Positions 56,679 through 64,000 of a stretch of 64,000 nucleotides of DNA are shown piece after piece; position 1 is the stretch's first letter; each line of letters begins with the position of its first letter. Under the pieces are notes generated by a model. It ran no database searches. It was not told the DNA's origin and worked only from the letters and a program-made list of their open reading frames with translations. The stretch spans positions 372,001-436,000 of the forward strand of contig NZ_JANLNY010000028.1 in assembly GCF_025465995.1 (NCBI RefSeq), read 5' to 3'. Made by a program: the position numbers and the translations under genes. The DNA is from Pseudomonas sp. 5P_3.1_Bac2. GTDB taxonomy: Bacteria; Pseudomonadota; Gammaproteobacteria; Pseudomonadales; Pseudomonadaceae.

Positions 56679-58847
56679 ATGAAAGCAATAATTGAGCAGG
56701 GCCGCCCATTACGTCGTTTCATTCAACCGCACAGCGCATGCAGTTGTTATGTGCTGGCCCTAGCTTTAGGTCTGGCCGCGCCCTACAGCCTGGCTGACGA
56801 AGCCAGCCAGGCCAGCGATGAGCCGGTGGCGCTGGAAGGCGCCACCATCACCAGCCAAGGCGAGTTGCCTAATGTCAGTGAGCAGAGTGATGCCTATGCC
56901 ATTGGCAGCAGCAACACCGCGACCAAGCTGGACCTGTCGCCACGGGAGACTCCGCAGACCCTGGTGACCGTGACCCAGCAGCAACTCAAAGACTTTAACC
57001 TGACTAGCGTCAACGACACCCTCGATGCGGCCGGGGTGAACGTACAACGGGTCGAGACCAACCGCACCTACTTCACGGTACGTGGCTTGGATGTCTCCAA
57101 CTTCCAGATTGACGGTGTGGGTTTGCCGTTCAGTTCGGAAGAGCAGATGGGCGATCTCGACACCGTGCTTTACGACCATGTTGACGTGCTTAAAGGGGCC
57201 AACGGCCTGCTGTCGAACCCAGGTAACCCATCGGCTACCGTCAACTTTGTACGTAAGCGTCCTACCCAGGAGTTTCAGGCTTCTGGCAAGTTCAGCTATG
57301 GCTCGTGGGATACCCGGCGTACTGAGTTCGATCTGTCGGGTGCGTTGAACGACTCGGGCACCATTCGTGGCCGGCTTATCGCCATGGATGAGGACGGCAA
57401 CTCCTATCTGGATCGCTATTCGAGTACCAATAACGTTTTCGGCGGTATCCTCGAATTTGACCTTAACGATAGCAACACGCTGACTGTGGGCCACTCACAA
57501 CAGCGCAATCGCCCCGACGGCATTATGTGGGGCGGGGTCAACCTCTATAACGTCGATGGCTCCAAGCACCACTTTAGCGGCAGCCACAGCACCGCACCGG
57601 AGTGGAGCTATTGGGATACCAACGACAAACAGACCTTTGTCGAACTCGCCAGTGATTTGGGTTACGGATGGCAGAGCAAGGCCACTCTGAATTACAACGA
57701 GTCGACAGGCGACGGCAAAATGTTCATGACCAAGGGACTGCCGCCTGCCACAGAAACGCCTTACGCCTCTCAGTTTGCTCGTTCCGAGCGGCAAATTCTG
57801 GCGGACTTCTACGTCAAAGGACCCTTTGAGTTACTGGGACGCACCCATGAAGTGGTCGTGGGTACCAACTGGGCCAAGGATGACGTGCACTGGACGTCCA
57901 GGGATGCGTTCTCCTCTGAGTTTCTGCCGCCGGGCTTCAATGGCGATTACCCAGAGCCTGAGTTTGGTGCGGTCACCAGTGGTGCTGACTTCATCAACTA
58001 CCGGCGTGGTCTCTACGGCGCTACCACGTTAAGCCTGACCGATGAGCTGAAGCTGATTGCCGGGGCGAACTGGACCAAAATGACCAGTTCAGGCAATCAG
58101 ACCGGTGATGTGCATGATTTTGAGAAATCCAAGGTCAGCCCTTATTACGGCCTTGTGTACGACTTCCATCCCAACTATTCGGCCTATGTCAGCTACACCG
58201 AGATCTTCAATCCGCAGTTCAAGATTGACGTCAACGGTGGTGTGCTCGACCCGGTCGAGGGTGACAGTATCGAAGGCGGGATCAAGGGCGAGTGGTTCGA
58301 CAAACGCTTGAATGCCAGCATCTCGCTGTTCCGCACCAAGCAGAACAACTACGGTGAGTACGCTGACTGGATTGGCGGCATGAGCCGTTACAAAGGCATT
58401 GATATTAAATCCGAGGGTTATGAGCTGACGGTGAGTGGCGAGCTGCTGACCGGCTGGCAAATCAATGCGGGCCTGACTCACCTGTTCTCCCTGGAGAACA
58501 AAGAAGGCTCCGCCGCGCGTACCTATACCCCGCAAAACACCCTGTACCTCAGCACCAGCTATAAGGTGCCGCAAGTGCAGGGCCTGAAGGTGGGGGCGAG
58601 CATGAACTGGCAGAGCGATATTTATCGCGATGAAGGCAAAACGGCCAGTGGTCAAGACATCCGCATCAATCAGGGCTCTTACGCGGTGGTTAACACCATG
58701 GCCAGTTATGAGATCGACAAGAACTGGACTGTGGCTCTTAACGTCAACAACATCACCGATCGTAAGTACCTGACCAGCCTGTACTGGGATCAGTCCTTCT
58801 ACGCCGCGCCGCGCAATGCCACGGCGTCGGTATCGTGGAAGTACTAG
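56679..58847 (+). CDS. TonB-dependent ferric-siderophore receptor (FhuE/FoxA-like)
   Basis: 722 residues from the ATG at 56679. A signal peptide ends near 'APYSLA'; the plug domain follows ('ETPQTLVTVTQQQLKDFNLTSVNDTLDAAGVNVQ', 'YFTVRGLDVSNFQIDGVG', 'DHVDVLKGANGLLSNPGNPSATVNFVRKRP'), then a 22-strand barrel ending in 'ATASVSWKY' with the terminal aromatic. It imports the ferric siderophore across the outer membrane. No separate Fur box is seen upstream, so it is probably read from the siderophore operon. The short front extension before the plug is too short for a signalling domain of the FpvA type. Confidence 0.9.
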   Translation: MKAIIEQGRPLRRFIQPHSACSCYVLALALGLAAPYSLADEASQASDEPVALEGATITSQGELPNVSEQSDAYAIGSSNTATKLDLSPRETPQTLVTVTQQQLKDFNLTSVNDTLDAAGVNVQRVETNRTYFTVRGLDVSNFQIDGVGLPFSSEEQMGDLDTVLYDHVDVLKGANGLLSNPGNPSATVNFVRKRPTQEFQASGKFSYGSWDTRRTEFDLSGALNDSGTIRGRLIAMDEDGNSYLDRYSSTNNVFGGILEFDLNDSNTLTVGHSQQRNRPDGIMWGGVNLYNVDGSKHHFSGSHSTAPEWSYWDTNDKQTFVELASDLGYGWQSKATLNYNESTGDGKMFMTKGLPPATETPYASQFARSERQILADFYVKGPFELLGRTHEVVVGTNWAKDDVHWTSRDAFSSEFLPPGFNGDYPEPEFGAVTSGADFINYRRGLYGATTLSLTDELKLIAGANWTKMTSSGNQTGDVHDFEKSKVSPYYGLVYDFHPNYSAYVSYTEIFNPQFKIDVNGGVLDPVEGDSIEGGIKGEWFDKRLNASISLFRTKQNNYGEYADWIGGMSRYKGIDIKSEGYELTVSGELLTGWQINAGLTHLFSLENKEGSAARTYTPQNTLYLSTSYKVPQVQGLKVGASMNWQSDIYRDEGKTASGQDIRINQGSYAVVNTMASYEIDKNWTVALNVNNITDRKYLTSLYWDQSFYAAPRNATASVSWKY

Positions 58848-58870
58848 GGGTTAATCGCTACAGCTAAATC

Positions 58871-58904
58871 AGGCGCTGCTCTGGGTAAGAGCAGCGCCTT
58901 TTTT
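58871..58904 (+). terminator. terminator of the siderophore operon
   Basis: A 12-bp perfect stem (AGGCGCTGCTCT / AGAGCAGCGCCT) with loop GGGTA and six T. It ends the plus-strand operon; the convergent fhuD gene stops 74 bases later. Confidence 0.92.
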
Positions 58905-58977
58905 ATACCTGCGATTTAGCCTGTACGAACTGCTTAGGATTGGGCAGGCGCGACTTGGCTCGCGGCTATTGGGCTGT

Positions 58978-59868
58978 TTAAGCCTGCGCCCCAGCATCCG
59001 CCGGCAGCGTCAGTAAGGCCGCGCTGATGGCCTCGGCCAACTGCTCGATACAGAAGATTCCGCCGTGGGTCCATACCGAACGCATCGCTGCCACATGGCC
59101 GCGTTTAACAAAGCCCATGCCTTGCCATAGGGCGGTGCTGAACAGTCGCTCATGCTGGGCAAAGGGCTCGATATAGAGCACCACGCCGTCGTCGATTTGA
59201 CCTAAGTCCGTCACCGGTTTCTGCAGGGCGCCCCAGCGACTGACCGCCACCTCCAGTGCCGGGCTTAAGCCCAGGCGGCTTAGGGCATGCTGCGGCATGG
59301 AGTTGGGGCCCATGGCGTAAAACACCGTGGGCGAATCAAAGCGCACCACGGCGACCTTGGGCGGCTGGCCGTTAAAGTGCGTATACAGCTGTTGGCGCAG
59401 TTGCTCCAGATGCTGATCCATCCGCGCCAGCTCACTCAGGGCCTTGTTTTGGGCGCCGACTTCGGCGGCCAGGCTAAGCAAGTTACGCCGCTGCAACTGC
59501 TGGTTGTCCTGCTCCTGGGTGAAGTCCTGATAGCTGAGTACCGTCGCGATGCGTTCGAGCTTGGGGCGGATATCTTCCAGCAGTGGGGTGATCAGAATCA
59601 GCTCGGGTTGTAGCTGAGCCATTAGCTCCAGATTCGGCTCGGTGCGCGTACCTAGATTGGGCACGCTAAGCGGCAGTGTGGGATGCACCACCCAGTCGCG
59701 ATAGACCTGGGCATCGGCCACCGCCTGCGGCAGCACACCCAGTTGCAGCAGATGCTCGGTCATCTCCCAGCTAAGCGAGACGATGCGCTTGGGCGGCTCG
59801 GCCAGCGCCATGCGCCAGGGCAGGCCGCCCGCTAAGAGCAAGCCTTGCAGCACTGCGCGGCGCTTCAT
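58978..59868 (-). CDS. fhuD: FhuD-like periplasmic ferric-hydroxamate-binding protein
   Basis: 296 residues. A twin-arginine-like N-terminus ('MKRRAVLQGLLLAGG') precedes the class III binding-protein fold ('RIVSLSWEMTEHLLQLGVLPQAVADAQVYRDW', 'NLELMAQLQPELILITPLLE', 'VAVVRFDSPTVFYAMGPNS'). It binds the ferric hydroxamate in the periplasm and delivers it to FhuB. It is the last gene of the uptake operon and overlaps fhuB by 4 bases. Confidence 0.88.
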   Translation of the reverse strand: MKRRAVLQGLLLAGGLPWRMALAEPPKRIVSLSWEMTEHLLQLGVLPQAVADAQVYRDWVVHPTLPLSVPNLGTRTEPNLELMAQLQPELILITPLLEDIRPKLERIATVLSYQDFTQEQDNQQLQRRNLLSLAAEVGAQNKALSELARMDQHLEQLRQQLYTHFNGQPPKVAVVRFDSPTVFYAMGPNSMPQHALSRLGLSPALEVAVSRWGALQKPVTDLGQIDDGVVLYIEPFAQHERLFSTALWQGMGFVKRGHVAAMRSVWTHGGIFCIEQLAEAISAALLTLPADAGAQA

Positions 59869-61874
59869 GCCCAGCGCCCGCGCAGCAGCAACAGCATGAA
59901 ATACAGGCCGCAGACCACCGAGGCCACCAAGCCCACGGGGATTTGCAGGGGGAAGAGCAAATTGCGTCCCAGCCAGTCGGCCAACATCATCAGTGCGCTG
60001 CCCAGGGCCATGGCTAAACCCAGCTGGCTCGGTACGCGCCGGGCGCCAAGCATGGCCGCCATATGCGGGGCGAGCAGACCGACGAAGGCGGTGGGGCCCA
60101 GCAAGCTGGTGACCCAGGCGCAGAGCAGGGAAGCCAACAGCAACAGCAGCAAGCGCGCCTGGGCTAGATTCAGGCCACGGCTTAAGGCCACGCCATCGTC
60201 AATCGAGATCAGGCCGATGGCGCGTTGCATAAGCACACTCAGGCCGCTTAACAGCAGTACCCCAGCCAACAGCCATAGGGCCTGCGCGCCGGTGATGCGA
60301 TAGGTCGAGCCGGACAGCCAGCCGAGCAGGGCCAGGGCATCGCTGGAGCCTTTGCTTAACACGAACTGCAACACGGTGCCGAGCAGGGCACTTAAGGCCA
60401 CGCCGATCAGCACCATAATCGCTGGCGCATAGCGGTGGCGGCGGCCCAGCACCAGCAACACGGCGAGCACCGCCAGGCTGCCGACAAAGGCGGTCAGCGG
60501 TGCCAGCAGCCAGAACAGCGAGCTGCCAAACAGCACCAGACTGCTCAGCACTGCGAGGCCGGCACCAGCGGTTAAACCGAGCAAGTCCGGGCTGGCCAGG
60601 GGATTGCGCAGCAGGCGTTGCAGCAGCAAACCGGCTACGGCTAAGCCGCTGCCGGCACTGGCGGCGGCCAACACCCGTGGCCAGCGCAACGACCACAACG
60701 ACTCAGTTGGCCAGCCCAGTTGCCAGCCAGCAAGACTACGGCTTAAGGCTAGGCCGAGCAGGGCGCACAGCAGCACGGCGGCGATCACGGCGCACAGGTT
60801 AAAGCGACTCAGACGCAGCGCGCCCCGGGGCAGTTGCAGGGCGCCTTGATCCTTGGCAGACAGCTGCCGGCGCGCCAACCACAGCAGCGCTGGTGCACCA
60901 ATTAGCGCGGTGGTGGCGCCAGTGGGCACCAGCTCAAACCAGCCGTTGTTCAGTAGCAGCGCCAGGGCATCACTGGCCAGCAGCAACAGCATGCCCAGCA
61001 GCAGGCTGTAGGCCAGTTCATCGCGGGCGGTACGCGCCCCCAGCCAACGGGCTAAGTTGGGCGCGAGCAGGCCAATAAAACCGATCATGCCGACTGCCGT
61101 AATGGCCACGGAACTGAGCCATACCGCCAGCAGAAACAGCACCAGCAGCACTGGCAGCAGATTCATGCCCCGGGCTTGCGCCGCCTGCCCGCCAAGCTGC
61201 AATAGGGTCAGCGCGCGCGGGGCGATGACGAGCGCCAGCAGGCCGATTAACAGGCGTGGCCAGAGCCACTGCACCCAGCCCCAGTCGATCTGGGTCAGGT
61301 CGCCGGCGCCCCACACAAACAGGCCACGGCTTTGCTCATGGAGGATCAGCATAATGCCGCCGGCAATCGCCCCTAACAGCAGGTTCAGGGCCATGCCGGC
61401 GAGCACTAAGGGCAGGCCGGACAGGCCGCTGCGGCCCACGATCAAGAGCACTAGCGCCACCGCCGTCAGTGCGCCGCCCAAGGCCGCCCATTCGCCATAC
61501 GCGGCGGCAAAACTCGGTGCCAGGCTGCTGGCTAACAGTAAGCCGAGCCAAGCGCCGGAGGAGGCGCCGATGGTCATGGGCGACACCAGCGGATTCTGGG
61601 TCATCTGTTGCAACAAGCTGCCCGCCAGGCCCAGGGCGGCGCCCACTAGCAGGGCGATGACTAAGCGCGGCAGCACGGCCAGGTGATAGTTCAGGGCGCT
61701 AAAGCTGTCGCTGGGCGCGCGCCACAGTTGCCACTGTTGGCTTGGATTCAGACCGCTGCCCAGCTGGCTATGCAGCATGGCTATGGCCAGACCCAGCAGT
61801 AGGGTCAGGCCATAGCGCCGCCACAGTTGGCGGCGCTCATGGCTGAAGCGCAGGGCTGGGGCAACTGCGGCCAT
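59865..61874 (-). CDS. fhuB: FhuB-like fused ferric-hydroxamate permease
   Basis: 669 residues, twice the normal size of an FecCD permease: two homologous halves of about ten helices each ('LVSPMTIGASSGAWLGLLLASSLAPSF' in the first half, 'PLASPDLLGLTAGAGLAVLSSLVLFG' in the second). This fused form is characteristic of FhuB. It forms the inner-membrane channel with FhuC. It starts one base after the fhuC stop and overlaps fhuD. Confidence 0.93.
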   Translation of the reverse strand: MAAVAPALRFSHERRQLWRRYGLTLLLGLAIAMLHSQLGSGLNPSQQWQLWRAPSDSFSALNYHLAVLPRLVIALLVGAALGLAGSLLQQMTQNPLVSPMTIGASSGAWLGLLLASSLAPSFAAAYGEWAALGGALTAVALVLLIVGRSGLSGLPLVLAGMALNLLLGAIAGGIMLILHEQSRGLFVWGAGDLTQIDWGWVQWLWPRLLIGLLALVIAPRALTLLQLGGQAAQARGMNLLPVLLVLFLLAVWLSSVAITAVGMIGFIGLLAPNLARWLGARTARDELAYSLLLGMLLLLASDALALLLNNGWFELVPTGATTALIGAPALLWLARRQLSAKDQGALQLPRGALRLSRFNLCAVIAAVLLCALLGLALSRSLAGWQLGWPTESLWSLRWPRVLAAASAGSGLAVAGLLLQRLLRNPLASPDLLGLTAGAGLAVLSSLVLFGSSLFWLLAPLTAFVGSLAVLAVLLVLGRRHRYAPAIMVLIGVALSALLGTVLQFVLSKGSSDALALLGWLSGSTYRITGAQALWLLAGVLLLSGLSVLMQRAIGLISIDDGVALSRGLNLAQARLLLLLLASLLCAWVTSLLGPTAFVGLLAPHMAAMLGARRVPSQLGLAMALGSALMMLADWLGRNLLFPLQIPVGLVASVVCGLYFMLLLLRGRWA

Positions 61875-61875
61875 C

Positions 61876-62643
61876 TCAGCTCACCACCGCCACCGGCAGG
61901 GCTTGCCCCGGTTGGTTGAGGAGCTGGATATCAATCTCGTACAGCTCGCTGAGCAGATTGGCGTCGAGTAACTGCTGCGGGCTGCCATCGAAAAATAAGC
62001 GCCCTTGCTTGAGCGCGATGATGCGCTGGGCATAGCGGCAGGTGAGGTTGATGTCATGCAGGATCGCCACCACGCCCAAGCCCTGCTGTCGATTGAGTTC
62101 GCGCAGTAGATTGAGGACCTGATACTGATGGGCCAGATCCAGCGCTGAGGTGGGTTCATCGAGCAGAATCAGCGGCGCGGCCTGGGCTAGCAACATAGCA
62201 ATCCAGGCGCGCTGGCGCTCGCCGCCGGAGAGGCTGTCAGCCAGGTGTTCGGCGTACTGAGCGGTGCCGGTCTGGGCCATGGCCTGCTCGACGATGGCGT
62301 GATCCTGTGGTTGCCACAGACCGAGTAAACCGCGCCACGGATAGCGGCCCAAACGCACTAACTCGCGCACCGTGAGCCCCGGTACTTCCGGCAGGCGTTG
62401 CGGCAAAAACGCGATCTGTTGGGCAAAGGCGCGCTGGCTGTAGGTGGTGAGTGGTTGCTGATGCAATTGCAGATGCCCGGCGTCGGGCTCGATCTGCCGC
62501 GCCAGCAGATTCATCAGGGTCGATTTGCCCGAGCCGTTATGGCCCAGGATCACGGTAAATTCCCCGGGATTAATCACGAGCTGATCCAGCTCAAGGATGC
62601 GTCTTTGCTCACGGCAAACTTCGATCTGGTGCAGGCTCAGCAT
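61876..62643 (-). CDS. fhuC: FhuC-like ABC ATPase
   Basis: 255 residues from the ATG at 62643, which overlaps the fhuF stop. Walker A 'GHNGSGKST', 'FLPQRLPEVPGLTVRELVRLGRYPWRG', signature 'LSGGERQR' and Walker B 'LILLDEPTSALD' are intact. It powers import of the ferric siderophore through FhuB. The longer frame to 62712 overlaps fhuF fully and is unlikely. Confidence 0.92.
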   Translation of the reverse strand: MLSLHQIEVCREQRRILELDQLVINPGEFTVILGHNGSGKSTLMNLLARQIEPDAGHLQLHQQPLTTYSQRAFAQQIAFLPQRLPEVPGLTVRELVRLGRYPWRGLLGLWQPQDHAIVEQAMAQTGTAQYAEHLADSLSGGERQRAWIAMLLAQAAPLILLDEPTSALDLAHQYQVLNLLRELNRQQGLGVVAILHDINLTCRYAQRIIALKQGRLFFDGSPQQLLDANLLSELYEIDIQLLNQPGQALPVAVVS

Positions 62644-63395
62644 GCAGTGGCTAACTCCGTCTGCAAGCGCGCCAGGCGTTCGGCAGGTTTTAATTTTGGG
62701 CAGGAACTGCACAGCTCGCCGTCGGCCCGGCGAAAGTCCTGGCAGCAGGCGCGGCGCAGCAGGCAGAGGTGCTCGTCACCATCACTGGCAATCAGGCCTT
62801 CCAGGCAACTGCGTGGCGTCAGGCGCAGGGCTTCTAGCCAGTCTTGCTCTAGGGCCAGCAGCTGCGCATTGCTGTGCTTGAGTTGGCGCTGAGCCAGCAG
62901 CAGGGCGGCGCCGGCGCAATCGGCAGCGAGCAGGCGGGCCAGCTTGGGATAGATCTCGGCGACCTGATTAAACTCACCGAGCTGAGTCTCCACCAGCTCT
63001 TGCACTTGTCCGGCGGCAAAGCGGATTAACTCTTGGGTCTGGCCGTGCTGCGGGGTATGGGCGGGCAGACAAAAGCCGCCGACAAAACCACTTTGCAAGG
63101 ACTGGCCCATGCGCTTTAACGAAGGCGCTTGGCCATGCAGATGTACCGCTAATACGCTCAGGTAAATCGGTTGCCAGATCAGCAATGTCCAACTGCGCAC
63201 CGCCCAATAGTGGCGACCGGCTTCCGGATGCTGTTGTTGCCAATAGCGATACAGTTCAGCGATGCGTTGTGGGTTGTCCGGGCTGCCACAGAGCAACTGC
63301 TCCTGCTGCACATCACCCACACGCCCTTGCAAACGGGGGAGCACCTCGTTGGCGGCATTGAGCAGCAGGGTTAACTCGCGGGAAGTGTTGTACAT
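62637..63395 (-). CDS. fhuF: siderophore-iron reductase FhuF
   Basis: 252 residues. The C-terminal cysteine motif C-C-x10-C-x2-C ('ACCQDFRRADGELCSSCPK') is the unusual 2Fe-2S site of FhuF-type ferric-siderophore reductases. The rest of the protein contains 'RSWTLLIWQPIYLSVLAVHLHG' and 'GFVGGFCLP'. It reduces Fe3+ in hydroxamate complexes in the cytoplasm and so releases iron. It leads the uptake operon, facing the siderophore operon. Confidence 0.9.
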   Translation of the reverse strand: MYNTSRELTLLLNAANEVLPRLQGRVGDVQQEQLLCGSPDNPQRIAELYRYWQQQHPEAGRHYWAVRSWTLLIWQPIYLSVLAVHLHGQAPSLKRMGQSLQSGFVGGFCLPAHTPQHGQTQELIRFAAGQVQELVETQLGEFNQVAEIYPKLARLLAADCAGAALLLAQRQLKHSNAQLLALEQDWLEALRLTPRSCLEGLIASDGDEHLCLLRRACCQDFRRADGELCSSCPKLKPAERLARLQTELATAC

Positions 63396-63478
63396 CCGGA
63401 CAATCCATTGGCCTGTAAGGGCTGCAGCCTATCTGCGGCGCGGCCTAGGCCCGATTAGAACAGGCAGTTGCGAATAGT

Positions 63479-63494
63479 TCAAATTATCATTTGA
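63479..63494. promoter_or_regulatory. TCAAAT-TATC-ATTTGA palindrome, possible Fur site for the fhu operon
   Basis: A 6-4-6 perfect inverted repeat about 85 bases upstream of fhuF. Its minus-strand ATGATAAT core matches the Fur consensus, but only about 10 of 19 positions agree overall, so Fur binding is a weak suggestion. Confidence 0.4.
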
Positions 63495-63553
63495 TTGGCG
63501 CGACGCATAACCTGACGCACCTGTTTTTGCAGGTCAGCGGTAAATCCCAGGCG

Positions 63554-63586
63554 AAAAAAAACCGCTGCACGGGACTGCAGCGGTTT
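63554..63586 (-). terminator. rho-independent terminator of the CoA-transferase gene
   Basis: An 11-bp stem (AAACCGCTGCA / TGCAGCGGTTT) with a 6-base loop, followed on the minus strand by a run of T. It is 26 bases after the CoA-transferase stop. Confidence 0.88.
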
Positions 63587-63611
63587 AAGGAGAAAGGGTA
63601 GCGCGAGGCGG

Positions 63612-64000
63612 TTAAATCACCCCGGCTGCGCGCAGAGCGCTGATTTGTTCAGTGCTGAGCTTGAGCTGTTGGCGCAGCACCTGATCGGTGTGCTCGCCCA
63701 GCAGCGGTGGCGCGTTGCGATAGGTCACCGGCGTGGCCGACAGCTTCAGCGGACTGGCCACCAGCGGTGTGCTGCTGCCCAGGCTGTTGGGGAGGTCGAT
63801 GCGCAGGCCACGGGCTTGCACGTGGGGGTCGGCGAATACCTGTGCCAGATCGTTGATCGGCCCACATGGCACGCCGGCTTGTTCGAGCAATTGCACCCAT
63901 TCGCTGGTGCTCTTAAACACCGTGGCCTGGCGCAGCAGGGGGATCAGTTCGGCGCGATGAGCCACCCGCGCTTTGTTGGTGGAAAAACGCGGGTCATCGG
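63612..64000 (-). CDS. CaiB/BaiF family CoA-transferase, C-terminal part
   Basis: The frame is open from the window end to TGA-type stop at 63612, giving about 129 residues. 'DPRFSTNKARVAHRAELIPLL', 'WVQLLEQAGVPCGPINDLAQVFADPHVQARGL' and 'LGEHTDQVL' are the C-terminal marks of class III CoA-transferases. The enzyme moves CoA between carboxylic acids; the substrate depends on the missing front part and neighbours. The internal ATG at 63965 is not the real start. Confidence 0.88.
   Translation of the reverse strand, partial: DDPRFSTNKARVAHRAELIPLLRQATVFKSTSEWVQLLEQAGVPCGPINDLAQVFADPHVQARGLRIDLPNSLGSSTPLVASPLKLSATPVTYRNAPPLLGEHTDQVLRQQLKLSTEQISALRAAGVI

Overview
The window comes from a GC-rich gammaproteobacterium, almost certainly Pseudomonas in the broad sense. 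The evidence is protein content: an OXA-50-like class D beta-lactamase, a DUF1826/COG0523 zinc locus, a divergent zwf/HexR pair with a HexR-type operator, split pyruvate carboxylase (PycA/PycB) behind a LysR gene, and UvrD beside a GGDEF-EAL protein. From memory, several gene orders match P. aeruginosa PAO1 (uvrD, GGDEF/EAL, zwf, rpiR, lysR, pycA, pycB around PA5435-PA5443; glutamine synthetase, aminotransferase, SDR, GntR around PA5522-PA5525; lysR/aspA around PA5428-PA5429). These recalled locus numbers should be checked.

Layout. 1-3.4 kb: zinc-type COG0523 GTPases, a DUF1826 protein, a secreted small protein and a class D beta-lactamase. 3.6-4.6 kb: acyl-CoA thioesterase and a DUF3301 protein. 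4.7-9.8 kb: glutamine-synthetase-like ligase, class III aminotransferase, SDR and GntR regulator, probably for an amine or amino acid. The ligase and the aminotransferase are separated by a tandem array of GTAG-type inverted repeats (6154-6778). 9.9-13.2 kb: SMI1/KNR4 protein, coiled-coil membrane protein, Tim44-domain protein and an orphan TRAP-type lipoprotein. 13.2-22.7 kb: uvrD, a GGDEF-EAL protein, an AmpG-like transporter, zwf, hexR and a 70-aa protein.

22.8-37.7 kb is a catabolic island for hydroxyprolines. It holds a 4-hydroxyproline 2-epimerase (Cys88/Cys236), a three-subunit D-hydroxyproline dehydrogenase, a DapA-like deaminase and a ketoglutarate-semialdehyde dehydrogenase, which together lead trans-4-hydroxyproline to 2-oxoglutarate. 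It also holds a fused aconitase X (cis-3-hydroxyproline dehydratase family), a Ldh2-family Pyr2C reductase and a Ser/Cys proline-racemase paralogue, which suggest a 3-hydroxyproline branch. A polar amino-acid ABC importer, an AraC-type regulator with a PAS-like domain and a GntR regulator complete it. Three near-identical palindromes (core CGTATACG) precede the GntR gene, the transporter operon and the deaminase gene, which points to one regulon.

37.8-50.7 kb: LysR with pycA-pycB, GNAT, asparaginase, Na+/alanine symporter, XRE-type regulator, PaiB-like protein, NTF2-like protein, aspA with a probable 51-aa downstream ORF, and LysR. 50.8-51.2 kb holds two apparent gene remnants. 51.5-63.4 kb is a complete NIS hydroxamate siderophore locus. 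A Fur-box-led unit encodes N-hydroxylase, MFS exporter, acyltransferase, IucA/IucC synthetase and TonB receptor. It converges on an fhuF-fhuC-fhuB-fhuD uptake and reduction operon. The window ends in the 3' part of a CoA-transferase gene.
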